Positions 17,801-25,695 of a DNA stretch of 64,000 nt are shown in pieces. The position numbers and the translations under genes are program-made. Source of the DNA: Lewinellaceae bacterium. GTDB lineage: Bacteria; Bacteroidota; Bacteroidia; Chitinophagales; Saprospiraceae. Position 1 is the first letter of the stretch. Each line of letters begins with the position of its first letter. Where the stretch lies: NCBI GenBank assembly GCA_020636005.1, contig JACJYR010000003.1:983509-1047508 (forward strand), in the 5' to 3' direction. The notes below the pieces were generated by a model, which was not told the origin of the DNA, searched no databases, and saw nothing but the letters and a program-made list of their open reading frames with translations.

Positions 17801-19610
17801 TGCTCAATACGCTGGCCGCAGACCCATTGCTCCACGAAAAAGCAATGGGAAGCGTGCCACCGGAAGCCGACACGGTAATTTTTCCGGTAGCTGTACCAAA
17901 GCACTTTACGTTTTGCACGGAGATGTCCAGGGCAATCCCCGGGCTGCCGTTGATGTTGGAAGAGGCTGTACCGGTGCAGCCCTGGGCACTGGTCACCGTC
18001 ACGGTATAAATGCCGGGAGCGAGGTTGTTTACGGTTTGGGCGGAGCCGCCATTGCTCCAGGCAAAAGAATACGGAGCGGTGCCGTTGGTGTAATTGGCCG
18101 TGAGGGTGCCATTGTTGTCGTTTCCGCAAACGATGGTGGATCCCATGATGGAAACATCAAGGGAAGTGGGTTGACTGACCGTAGCTGTAGCAGTGGCCAT
18201 ACAACCCTGAATAGAGGTAACTGTAACGATATAGGTACCAGCTATCAAGCCGTTGACGACGTTGCCTGTTGCGCCATTGCTCCATTGATAGGAGAAAGGC
18301 GGGCTTCCCCCGCCCCCTGGCAAGGCACTTGCCGAGCCGTTGGCCGCACCGCACTCAGTCGCATTGCTGGAGTTAGTAGTCACCAAAAAAGGAGGTGGGG
18401 AAACAAGTGAAATGGACTTGGTGGCTGTGCAGCCCAGGCCGTCCGTCACGGTCACCGTGTAGGCACCTGGGCCGATATTGTTGATAGTTTGGGTGCTGGC
18501 ACCCGTGCTCCAGTTGTAAGAATAGGAGGGCACCCCATTGCTCGGATTGGCGCTGATGGAACCATTGTTGGCACCCGAACAGGTTGGGTTGAAGGGGTTC
18601 AGGCTCACACTGAGGCTGCTTTGGTAATTCAATATGGCGGTCTGGGTTGCGGTGCAGCCGAACATATCCGTAACCGTGACCGTATAGCTGCCAGCCGGCA
18701 AACCGCTGATGGTTTGGGTGGTTTTTCCATTGCTCCAGGCATAGGTGAAGGGAGGTGCACCATTGTTGGGATTGGCAGTGAGGATACCGGTTGAACTACC
18801 ATTACAAGTAGGTTCATTGACAGCAACATCAATGCTGAAATTGCCGGAGGCCAGCAATACTGTTCCGGAACCACTGGACGAACAGCCATTGGCTGCTGTA
18901 ACCGTCACACTGTAAGACCCAGGCGGGAGGTTGGTAATAGAAGAATTAGTGCTACCGTTGGACCACAGATAGGTAAACGGCGAAACCCCGCCACTTAAAC
19001 TTGCGGTGGCAGAACCGCCCATCGGGCTTCCACACATCAAATGGTTCACTACGACCTGAACCCCAAAGTTGGCGCCAATACTCTGGCATTTAACCAGGGA
19101 ACATAAACTGGCATCGGTTATGGTGACACAATACTGTCCTGGGTTGAGATTGCCAATACTTTGGGTAGTTTGCCCATTGTTCCAAAGATATTCATAAGGG
19201 GGAACCCCACCGACCGGGTTGACGGTCATGGAACCCGGCAGGGTGCAGCTTGTAACAGCGATTGCAGCCTGAAGGAGTGGGGGGTCCGGCAGGGTAACGG
19301 AGGTCGTAGCTGTGGAGCCAATGGCTGAGGTAACCGTCAGCGCATAAAAACCTGCGGGAATGTTCATCAGTGGGTTGGCCGTTGAGCCGTTGCTCCATAG
19401 ATAGGTGAAGGGGGCGATGCCGCCGGAGGGGATGGCGTTAATTTTTCCGTTGGACTGGCCATTGCACGTTGGCGGAGTGGATAGCAGGGCAACCGTAAAC
19501 TGGGCAGATGCGATTTGGCCATTGAACAGGAGGATGAAAAAAACAACTGCCTTGGAAATCGTAGGGGATACGGAAACCGTGGAAATGGGATTGGCTATTG
19601 TAAAGTCCAT
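14898..19610 (-). CDS. SprB-repeat adhesin-like protein with SdrD B-type domain and T9SS sorting tail, about 1,570 aa
   Basis: ATG 19610 is preferred over an upstream TTG (19655). After a signal region ending IASAQ, there are 14 SprB repeats, each with a Cys near the start, GG(x)PPYxYxWSNG in the middle and LxxGxYxVTVTDxxGC at the end. Then a SdrD B/Cna-B-like domain (LIGDFAWKDNNMNGRQDNGE), a PKD-like segment (YAWSFGGGTPDTANSQ) and a type A T9SS C-terminal domain (YPNPFSSYLDVEI... to the end). SprB proteins are surface adhesins used in gliding or attachment; this one is short compared with Flavobacterium SprB. The beta-barrel gene at 19744-20391 lies just upstream on the same strand and may be co-transcribed. 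Confidence 0.93.
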   Translation of the reverse strand: MDFTIANPISTVSVSPTISKAVVFFILLFNGQIASAQFTVALLSTPPTCNGQSNGKINAIPSGGIAPFTYLWSNGSTANPLMNIPAGFYALTVTSAIGSTATTSVTLPDPPLLQAAIAVTSCTLPGSMTVNPVGGVPPYEYLWNNGQTTQSIGNLNPGQYCVTITDASLCSLVKCQSIGANFGVQVVVNHLMCGSPMGGSATASLSGGVSPFTYLWSNGSTNSSITNLPPGSYSVTVTAANGCSSSGSGTVLLASGNFSIDVAVNEPTCNGSSTGILTANPNNGAPPFTYAWSNGKTTQTISGLPAGSYTVTVTDMFGCTATQTAILNYQSSLSVSLNPFNPTCSGANNGSISANPSNGVPSYSYNWSTGASTQTINNIGPGAYTVTVTDGLGCTATKSISLVSPPPFLVTTNSSNATECGAANGSASALPGGGGSPPFSYQWSNGATGNVVNGLIAGTYIVTVTSIQGCMATATATVSQPTSLDVSIMGSTIVCGNDNNGTLTANYTNGTAPYSFAWSNGGSAQTVNNLAPGIYTVTVTSAQGCTGTASSNINGSPGIALDISVQNVKCFGTATGKITVSASGGTLPIAFSWSNGSAASVLSNLQAGQYTLTVSDAVGCSKIQTITVTQPAALNVGFSTSGGSCGSNGVATAAVSGGTMPYQFAWNSGQTTQSIFGIPPGDYQLTVTDANQCTAAANTSLTAFPLPQLMVSGTNTTCNGTSDGTVLATASAGTPPYNFNWSNGITTPDQAGLSPGNYKVTVTDNNGCTKRDSVIVLLGDGLIVGIDAPIYVCPGETVAATASAMGGIQPYTFLWSNGQTSQTATNLNSGNYSVVVTDPMGCSGIESVLLLPGGGYGVNFSFENVSCAGGQDGSAALSINGGAPPYKYLWETGDTLPAIDSLFAGEYQVTISDATGCTNTQVIPINEPPPLMLNLMGFDGGCGGTGSANAQVSGGTPPYMYNWSNGADVPTINNLGPGSYAITMTDGNLCTLIDSTTIIEIPVPTCEIVLAQPVSAPGLSDGGLEVLAAGGTPPFVYNWNNGQTAETATGLNPGTYLVTVSDANNCQSFCSYTLFSPGLIGDFAWKDNNMNGRQDNGEGGLANVKIDISGLDNYGEDFSNTMTTGADGQYLFTVQPGKYKLAFSLPNGYTYSPLKMGSDSSQDSDVNPLTGMTDTITIGNGEANYAVDAGFFVASPCDNVTGAGTVCCGQSFCGPGSQPDELTQSSAPAGGTGNLQYQWFYSTAPVPFDPLNYLPALDANEANWTPDPVSQNTYFVRGARREGCVQYLYSNVVEFKVDSLAIAAIEGPDTTCVGVPIDFTCLDNGPGATYAWSFGGGTPDTANSQSVAGVSWASTGMKTVRLTVENQGCISMDELQVIMSNSPYYCGDALIINAEAVGPTTVLVDWFYASTDSLLRSYVVEWAWEGDDFTAVGIPDSTVASNSFLHYFSWHDSAKRGRNYYRVKLGDSDGTILYSNVVEVFVSGGYTLVHAYPNPFSSYLDVEIIDRYDANITLELITVFGQKIGVFQAPDLDNYMQINTSGLAPGSYFLLVKYDGKPQKIFKLVKWRQE

Positions 19611-19743
19611 ACAAATGAAAAATTTTGGAAATAACAGTACCAGGCAAAAAACCAAGCTACTTGCGCGGAATGAAATTTCTGCGGATCCCGTAGTGCCGGG
19701 AGGTGGTATGCGAAGATAAAACTAATTTTTCCTTTTTGCCTAT

Positions 19744-20391
19744 TTAACCACGCCAGCCATTCTGAAAACGGCTGTTTTGACGGATCCGGTCATATTCTTT
19801 TTTGCGCTTGCCGAACACAAAATTAAGGCTCAGGCCTGCGCTGAACAAATGGTAGGAGGCTGTATGTGCAGGCACCGGTACTGTAGCCAGGGCAGGCCTT
19901 TTTTGATAGATGTAGGAATAGCCAATTTCAATCATGAACGGCCTCGTCAGCGGAATGGAAATCCCGGCCCCCCCATTGACCCCCACAATAGGATCGTAAG
20001 TAAATTCCTGGACGCCGCCGGCGTCACGCTCTACGGTGGTATTGAAAACGCCGGCCCCTGCTTTGAGCACAAGCCCCATTCTCATGGCCGGGTACCGTGC
20101 TATCTTATAGCGCAGAAAACCTCCGTAAAATGTTTCTTTGAAAGCGAGGGTGGCCGTACCCGATTCAAAGGAAGGTTTGGTCAAATCCGTGCGGTATTCG
20201 CCCCCAATCTGGAAATGATCCGACCCGGCGGCAAGCCTGGCACCCGCAGTGAGGTAGTTTTTTTTGGCGGAAAACATATCTGTGCCGTAGGAGGTGCGGC
20301 TGATGGCAGGAAAAGCTTCCAAGTATAATTGCTGGCCTTTCCCTGAGGCAGCTATAGAAAGTACAATCAAGAATAAATATGCTTTTTTCAT
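19744..20391 (-). CDS. Predicted outer-membrane beta-barrel protein, 215 aa
   Basis: Signal peptide 1-19 (MKKAYLFLIVLSIAASGKGQ), then alternating amphipathic strands rich in Gly/Tyr/Phe (FYGGFLRYKIARYPAMRMGL, GAGISIPLTRPFMIEIGYSY) and an aromatic strand at the end (FSAGLSLNFVFGKR), typical of small 8-strand barrels. It ends with a basic tail (KRKKEYDRIRQNSRFQNGW). No specific family recognised. It precedes the SprB adhesin by about 130 nt on the same strand, comparable to PorP/SprF-type partners placed next to adhesins, though it is shorter than those and the link is inference. Confidence 0.75.
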   Translation of the reverse strand: MKKAYLFLIVLSIAASGKGQQLYLEAFPAISRTSYGTDMFSAKKNYLTAGARLAAGSDHFQIGGEYRTDLTKPSFESGTATLAFKETFYGGFLRYKIARYPAMRMGLVLKAGAGVFNTTVERDAGGVQEFTYDPIVGVNGGAGISIPLTRPFMIEIGYSYIYQKRPALATVPVPAHTASYHLFSAGLSLNFVFGKRKKEYDRIRQNSRFQNGWRG

Positions 20392-20441
20392 TCGGGGCTT
20401 AGCTTTTTACATAAGTCACAATAAAGAACGCAGATAACAAA

Positions 20442-20475
20442 GAAAGGTTAGACATACATGAACGTCTAACCTTTC
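20442..20475 (-). terminator. Hairpin terminator after 51-aa membrane protein gene
   Basis: Perfect 12-bp inverted repeat, GAAAGGTTAGAC at 20442-20453 and its complement at 20464-20475, with a T-rich tail on the minus strand. Confidence 0.75.
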
Positions 20476-20519
20476 CTTTCAGGAAAACCAAAAAGTTAAA
20501 ATTTATAGATGGATGAAAA

Positions 20520-20675
20520 TTACATAACGTCCAGAGCCTTCACCAAAAAAGTCAGTGGAAAAGGGAGCAGGAGCCAGAACCATTGCGGCGTCAGGAAAAG
20601 CATGGCCACTACGATGACCGTGAAGACAACGAATAGGATCCAGTTGATTGTGTTAGATGATTTTTCTGCGTTCAT
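20520..20675 (-). CDS. Small two-segment membrane protein, 51 aa
   Basis: ATG at 20675, TAA at 20520-20522. Reads MNAEKSSNTINWILFVVFTV, continuing with two hydrophobic stretches (about residues 11-27 and 30-45) split by TPQWFW. Supported as a real gene by a full promoter match upstream (20695-20726) and a perfect hairpin downstream (20442-20475), which frame it as a one-gene transcript. No family is recognised; it is probably an inner-membrane protein. Confidence 0.7.
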   Translation of the reverse strand: MNAEKSSNTINWILFVVFTVIVVAMLFLTPQWFWLLLPFPLTFLVKALDVM

Positions 20676-20694
20676 TTATTTTAATTTTGATGCG

Positions 20695-20726
20695 CAAATG
20701 TAGAAAGGCTGCCTTTAACAAGCAAA
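20695..20726 (-). promoter_or_regulatory. Promoter TTTG-N20-TACATTTG
   Basis: On the minus strand TTTG (20723-20726) and TACATTTG (20695-20702) are 20 nt apart. The -7 box ends 20 nt before the ATG of the 51-residue membrane protein. Confidence 0.7.
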
Positions 20727-20805
20727 CCCTTTTTTTTATTTAGAAACGATGAAAAAATAACTTCGCTATTTTGATTTTGAAACCCCAGTGCTGGAAGGGT
20801 TTTTT

Positions 20806-20840
20806 AAAAATAATCCCGATGTGAAATCGGGATTATTTTT
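20806..20840 (-). terminator. Terminator after ychF
   Basis: Perfect 15-bp stem AAAAATAATCCCGAT (20806-20820) with its complement at 20826-20840, 5-nt loop, A/T-rich ends; works in either direction and closes the ychF transcript. Confidence 0.85.
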
Positions 20841-20894
20841 CATTCGATCCTTACGCCCGCTTTCACTATATTGATTCAATCCAAATAACCTGGT

Positions 20895-21992
20895 TTATAC
20901 ATTGAATCGGAAGTGCATGATGTCCCCATCCTTCACTACATATTCTTTGCCCTCCACGGCCATTTTGCCCACCTCCTTGATGGCAGCCTCAGAGCCTAAA
21001 GTGATCATGTCTTCGTACTTGATGACCTCCGCCCGGATAAAGCCTTTTTCAAAATCCGTATGGATGACGCCAGCCGCTTTGGGTGCTTTCCAGCCCCGGT
21101 GGATAGTCCATGCCCGCACTTCTTTTTCGCCAGCGGTGAAATAGGTAATGAGGTTGAGCAGCTTGTAGCAGCTTTTTATCAGGCGGTTCACACCAGGTTC
21201 GTGTAGGCCCATCATTTCGAGGTATTCTTTCCTTTCTTCGATGGTATCCATTTGGGCAATCTGCGATTCTATTTCAGCGCTGATGAGGATCACTTCCGCT
21301 GGCTCGTCTTTGACGGCTTCCATGAAGCGCTTCGTATGCTCGTTGCCATCAACAACGGATGCTTCGTCCACATTGCAAACATAAAGGATGGGTTTGCTGG
21401 TCATCAGGTACATATCATTCAGCAATTCAGCCGCATCGCCTTCCAGTTCCAGGGAACGGGCGGGTTTGCCCTGGTTGAGGTGTGCCATGATTTCCTCGGC
21501 GGTGGCCAGGGCCTGCAGGTCTTCCTTTTTGGCCGTTTTGGCCAGCTTGCGCAGACGATCCATCCGCTTTTCCACCGTCTCTATGTCCTTGAGGATGAGT
21601 TCAGTATCAATGATTTCCTTGTCCCGCACAGGGTTAACATCCCCATCCACATGAACCACATTGTCGTCCACGAAACAACGGACGACATGCACGATGGCGT
21701 CCACTTCCCGGATGTTGGCAAGGAACTGGTTGCCCAGGCCTTCGCCCTTGCTCGCCCCTTTTATCAGGCCGGCGATGTCCACTATTTCGATGCTGGTCGG
21801 CACGGTTTGTTTCGGCGTGATGATTTCCGTGAGCTTATCCAGCCGCTCATCCGGCACGGTGATGATGCCGATGTTGGGGTCTTTGGTCGCAAAGGGATAG
21901 TTCGCCGCCAGCGCCTTGGCCGAGGTCAGGGCGTTGAACAGGGTTGATTTTCCTACATTTGGCAGGCCAACGATGCCGCATTGTAAAGCCAT
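20895..21992 (-). CDS. ychF: Redox-regulated ATPase/GTPase YchF (OLA1 family)
   Basis: Start set at ATG 21992 (MALQCGIVGLPNVGKSTLFN), giving 365 residues, the usual size; a longer reading upstream merely translates a GAATTGGT repeat. G1 Walker A GLPNVGKST, G3 DIAGLIKGASKGEGLGN, and the NVDE-type G4 (YVCNVDE), followed by a coiled coil and a C-terminal TGS domain ending DGDIMHFRFNV. YchF binds ribosomes and prefers ATP over GTP; it takes part in translation and stress responses. A CTATCTTTG-type -7 box lies about 95-102 nt upstream (22087-22094). Single-gene unit with its own terminator. Confidence 0.97.
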   Translation of the reverse strand: MALQCGIVGLPNVGKSTLFNALTSAKALAANYPFATKDPNIGIITVPDERLDKLTEIITPKQTVPTSIEIVDIAGLIKGASKGEGLGNQFLANIREVDAIVHVVRCFVDDNVVHVDGDVNPVRDKEIIDTELILKDIETVEKRMDRLRKLAKTAKKEDLQALATAEEIMAHLNQGKPARSLELEGDAAELLNDMYLMTSKPILYVCNVDEASVVDGNEHTKRFMEAVKDEPAEVILISAEIESQIAQMDTIEERKEYLEMMGLHEPGVNRLIKSCYKLLNLITYFTAGEKEVRAWTIHRGWKAPKAAGVIHTDFEKGFIRAEVIKYEDMITLGSEAAIKEVGKMAVEGKEYVVKDGDIMHFRFNV

Positions 21993-21997
21993 ATTTG

Positions 21998-22030
21998 GGA
22001 ATTGGTGAATTGGTGAATTGGTGAATTGGT
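21998..22030. repeat. GAATTGGT tandem repeat upstream of ychF
   Basis: Four tandem copies of an 8-nt unit directly before the ychF start. Related units occur at 57496-57572 at the rnfC/PFOR-like B junction. Confidence 0.8.
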
Positions 22031-22208
22031 GTCCACCATTTGCACTTTTCACATTATTTAGTTATGATGTTTGTGAAAAACGGGCGCAAAGATAGGATTT
22101 CGGTTATTTATAAAAACACAAATCAAACCAATCAAAACACAAAGCTGTTCGCAATACCAACTATGTTAACTCATTCGCCAATTTGCAAATCCAATAATTC
22201 ACCAAGCC

Positions 22209-22799
22209 ATGAATTTCCTCGCACACCTGTTCCTGTCGGGCAACGAAGAGCACCTCATCGTTGGCAATTTCCTGGGGGATTTTTTGTCCAATAAAGAAAT
22301 TGCGAATCTTCCCCGCCCCATTGAGGAAGGCGTTCGGCTGCACCGAAAGATTGATTCTTTTACCGACCAGCATCCCATCGTGAAAATAGGTTCAAAGCGC
22401 CTCCAACCCGTTCATGGAAAATATGCCCCTGTCATTTTGGATGTGTTCCACGATTTTCTGCTGGCCAACAATTGGGAAAAATATTCCACCCAACTCATCG
22501 AAGAATTTGCCGGGGGCGTTTATCAGGTTTTGCAAAACCACCTCCACCTCATGCCGGATTTCCTCCAAGAACGCCTGCCGCTCATGATTGCCGACGATTG
22601 GTTGGTGCGGTACGGCACGGAAGATGGCCTGCGTTTCACGCTCAGCCGTTTGAAACTGCGATCAAGCGCTCCCCGCTATTTTGACAATGCAGTTGAAAGC
22701 CTCCAGAAAGATTACCATCTTTTCAACGATGAATTCAACCGCTTTTTCCCGGAAGCGATAGCCATAGTAAAAGATTGGGATTTGCGGAGTGAGAACTAA
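22209..22799 (+). CDS. acpH: Acyl carrier protein phosphodiesterase-like protein
   Basis: 196 residues of the AcpH/DUF479 family: MNFLAHLFLSG start, GNFLGDFLSNK and GVRLHRKIDSFTDQHP, with FHDFLLANNW further on. These His/Asp residues belong to the HD-like metal site. The family removes 4'-phosphopantetheine from acyl carrier protein. It is divergent from ychF; the 22160-22205 stretch before it has more of the AATTCACCAA-type repeat. 50 nt separate it from the DUF5686 gene downstream, so the two may be co-transcribed. Confidence 0.9.
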   Translation: MNFLAHLFLSGNEEHLIVGNFLGDFLSNKEIANLPRPIEEGVRLHRKIDSFTDQHPIVKIGSKRLQPVHGKYAPVILDVFHDFLLANNWEKYSTQLIEEFAGGVYQVLQNHLHLMPDFLQERLPLMIADDWLVRYGTEDGLRFTLSRLKLRSSAPRYFDNAVESLQKDYHLFNDEFNRFFPEAIAIVKDWDLRSEN

Positions 22800-22849
22800 A
22801 AACTACCGGCCATGCCCTATCTTCGCCGCCAACTGAAATCACCTCAAAC

Positions 22850-25363
22850 ATGCGGATAACTTTTTCTTTCCTTTTCTTTTTGGTAAAAACCGCTTTCCTT
22901 TTTGCCCAGGTCAAAGGCATCGTAACAGACACTTCGGGCGAACCGTTGCCCTTCGCCTCCGTCTATGTGCAGGGCACCACCAACGGTACCACCACCAACC
23001 TGAAAGGGGAATATTTCCTCGATTTGGAAAAAGGGGGCTACCAGCTTGTTTTTCAATATATTGGGTATAAGCAAAAGATAGTCAGCATCAACATCGAGGG
23101 CACAAACACCAAACTAGATGTAAAGCTTGAACCGGAATCCATCGAACTTTCTACCGTGGAAATAAAGGCGAATGCTGAAGACCCCGCCTACCCTATCATC
23201 CGAAAGGCCATTGAAAAAAGGGAGTATTATAAAAACCTGGTGGAAAGCTTTTCCTGCGATGTCTATATCAAGGGCAACGTGAAAATCCTCGATGCGCCCA
23301 AAAAACTGCTCGGCCAGGACGTGGGCGACCTCGACGGCAACCTCGATACGACCCGGCAAGGCATTGTCTATTTGTCCGAATCCATTTCAAAACTCTACTT
23401 CAAACAGCCCGACAAGTACAAAGAGGTGATGATGTCGAGCAAAGTAAGTGGCAACAACCAGGGCTTCAGTTTCAACAGCGCCCAGGAAATGGACTTCAAC
23501 CTGTACCGCAATTTTTCAAAATTTGGGCGGAACGTTATGTCGCCCATCGCCGATGGCGCAATGGGTTATTATAAATACAGGCTGCAGGGGGTGATAGTGG
23601 ACGAAGCGGGCAACCTGATCAACAAGATCGAAGTCATCGCAAAACGGAGCGAAGACCCTGTCTATCAAGGCATTATTTATATAGTTGACAAACTTTGGAA
23701 CATCCAGAGCACCGACCTCTACCTGACGGGCGGACGGGCGCAGAGCCCCTTTATTGATACTTTATACATCCGTCAGACACACGTGCCGGTGGCCAGTCCC
23801 GATACCTGGCGGTTGTTTTCCCAATCCATTTCGCTGGTTGGCGGGGCATTGGGTTTCAAATTTGGCGGCAGCTTCACCGGCATATTTTCCAACTATGATC
23901 TTGCGCCCAACCTGGGCGTTAGGTTTTTTGGAAACGAACTGATGAAGGTGGAGGACGGGGCCAATGAGAAGGATGCTACATTTTGGGAGGAGGTACGGCC
24001 GGTGCCACTGACTACGGAAGAAACGGTGGACTACCACCGAAAAGACAGCATCCGGGTGGTAAGGGAATCCAAGCCCTTTCTCGACTCCCTGGACAAGGTG
24101 AACAACAAGTTCAAATTTGGCGCTTTGCTATTTGGATATACCCACCAGAACTCCTGGAAGCGGAGTTCTTTCACCATCAAATCGCCGCTCAACACCCTAC
24201 AGTTCAACGCCGTGCAGGGTTTCAACCTCAACCTCGATCTGGGTTTTAAAAAAGCTTTTGACAAAGAAAAAAACCGGCGGCTTGAGATCAACGGCAAGGT
24301 GAACTATGGTTTTTCGGAGGAAATATTCAGGGCGTCCGGCGGCTTCACTTATTATTTCAACCCAAAAAAATTCTCCCGACTGGAAATGACGGGCGGGGCC
24401 GTTGCTACCCAGTTCAATGAGCTGGAACCGATTTCGCCCTTGCTGAACACCTCCTACGCTTTGTTTGGCCACCGCAACTACATTAGGCTGTACGACAAGA
24501 AATTTTTCCAGGCCAACTACCGCCACGAAATCCTGAATGGCTGGATGCTTTATACCATCGCCCAATTTGCTGACCGCTCCCCTTTGACCAACCATTCTGA
24601 CTACAGCTTTTTCTACAAAAACAGCAGGGTATATGCGCAAAACGACTCCCTGAACACCTTTCTGCCGGATGGGGAAATTTCGGCCAGCAAGGCATTGGTG
24701 GCGGGGTTTAGCCTGCGCATCAGGTTTGGCCAGAAATACTATAACTTCCCCGACCAGAAATATTTGTCGGGGAGCAAATTCCCAGATATTTGGCTGCACT
24801 ACCGGAAAGGCATTTCCATCCATCCAAACAGCGGGAATGCTTTCCGTAGCGATGTGGACTACGACCGTTTATCCATTGCCATTTCAAAAAACAACATTGC
24901 CCTTGGCCTGGCAGGCGAAACGTCCTTCCGCATGGAAGCAGGCAAGTTCCTGAACAACAAGGCCTTGTACTTCTACGACTACCGTCATTTCTTGGGGAAT
25001 GAAATACAAATTGGCAACCAGGAACGCTATTTATACACTTTTAAAATGCTGCCCTACTACGAATTCAGCACCCGTGACGCCTGGGCGGAGGCACATTGGC
25101 AGCACGACTTCAAAGGCTTCATCACCGACAAAATCCCAGGCTTTAAAAAACTCGGTTGGAGCCTGGTGGCCGGCGCCAATTTCCTTTACACCACAGAAAA
25201 GAAAGACTACTTCGAGGCATCGCTTGGCCTGAACAACATCGGTTTTGGCATCGTCCGTTTTTTCAGGTTCGATGTGGTCAGTTCTTTTTTAAATGGGAAA
25301 TATGATGGGACTGGTTACTTGATTGGAATTAACCTGCCGTTGGGGGATTTGGAGCTGTTGTAG
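22850..25363 (+). CDS. DUF5686 outer-membrane protein with carboxypeptidase-regulatory-like domain, 837 aa
   Basis: Signal peptide 1-20 (ends FLFAQ), then a CarboxypepD_reg-like beta-sandwich (VKGIVTDTSGEPLPFASVYV ... YQLVFQYIGYKQK) at 20-105, then the long DUF5686 region with LVESFSCDVYIKGNVK near 130 and a C-terminal barrel ending in aromatic strands (GTGYLIGINLPLG). DUF5686 proteins are common in Bacteroidota outer membranes and are related to TonB-dependent receptors in their plug-like extension, but lack a defined substrate. 837 residues is a normal size. No TonB-dependent partner is next to it. Confidence 0.9.
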   Translation: MRITFSFLFFLVKTAFLFAQVKGIVTDTSGEPLPFASVYVQGTTNGTTTNLKGEYFLDLEKGGYQLVFQYIGYKQKIVSINIEGTNTKLDVKLEPESIELSTVEIKANAEDPAYPIIRKAIEKREYYKNLVESFSCDVYIKGNVKILDAPKKLLGQDVGDLDGNLDTTRQGIVYLSESISKLYFKQPDKYKEVMMSSKVSGNNQGFSFNSAQEMDFNLYRNFSKFGRNVMSPIADGAMGYYKYRLQGVIVDEAGNLINKIEVIAKRSEDPVYQGIIYIVDKLWNIQSTDLYLTGGRAQSPFIDTLYIRQTHVPVASPDTWRLFSQSISLVGGALGFKFGGSFTGIFSNYDLAPNLGVRFFGNELMKVEDGANEKDATFWEEVRPVPLTTEETVDYHRKDSIRVVRESKPFLDSLDKVNNKFKFGALLFGYTHQNSWKRSSFTIKSPLNTLQFNAVQGFNLNLDLGFKKAFDKEKNRRLEINGKVNYGFSEEIFRASGGFTYYFNPKKFSRLEMTGGAVATQFNELEPISPLLNTSYALFGHRNYIRLYDKKFFQANYRHEILNGWMLYTIAQFADRSPLTNHSDYSFFYKNSRVYAQNDSLNTFLPDGEISASKALVAGFSLRIRFGQKYYNFPDQKYLSGSKFPDIWLHYRKGISIHPNSGNAFRSDVDYDRLSIAISKNNIALGLAGETSFRMEAGKFLNNKALYFYDYRHFLGNEIQIGNQERYLYTFKMLPYYEFSTRDAWAEAHWQHDFKGFITDKIPGFKKLGWSLVAGANFLYTTEKKDYFEASLGLNNIGFGIVRFFRFDVVSSFLNGKYDGTGYLIGINLPLGDLELL

Positions 25364-25695
25364 TTGCATCCTTCCGTTTGAAAGACTTCAATCATTGGTT
25401 TTGCTGACAAAAATCATCTTGTAAAAAAGTTGGCTTACCCACCTTTAACGCTGTCCTTTTTGGACAAATGAGGCACCTGAGGATTCGTCCTCTCCATCGT
25501 GAATCATTCACCGTTCATCCTGGAGTACATCATTGAAATTCGTTTGGTTATTTGGTTTTTAAGAAATTCAAATCAACACTTGGATAACCAGGTGTATAAA
25601 AAGATTTACTAGTGTGAATCTGCGATTTCAAACAAATTCAAACAACCCAAACCATTTACAGGCGTGAATCTTCGATTTCAAACAACTACATACCA
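25364..25695. other. Gene-free stretch with repeat, 332 bp
   Basis: No supported gene. Contains a duplicated GTGAATCTxCGATTTCAAAC motif (25612-25633 and 25661-25683) just before the GltD-like gene. No clear promoter seen. Confidence 0.6.
25612..25683. repeat. GTGAATCTTCGATTTCAAAC repeat pair
   Basis: Two direct copies about 50 nt apart. The 19 bp at 25661-25679 also occur exactly at 2056-2074 inside the sensor kinase gene. Confidence 0.75.

Noticed and set aside
17535..18410. Plus-strand open frame in the adhesin region
   Set aside because: Lies fully opposite the SprB repeats; periodic composition of the repeats keeps it open.
21993..22052. Longer N-terminus of YchF
   Set aside because: The extra residues translate the GAATTGGT repeat; YchF proteins start at the MALQCGIVG-type methionine.
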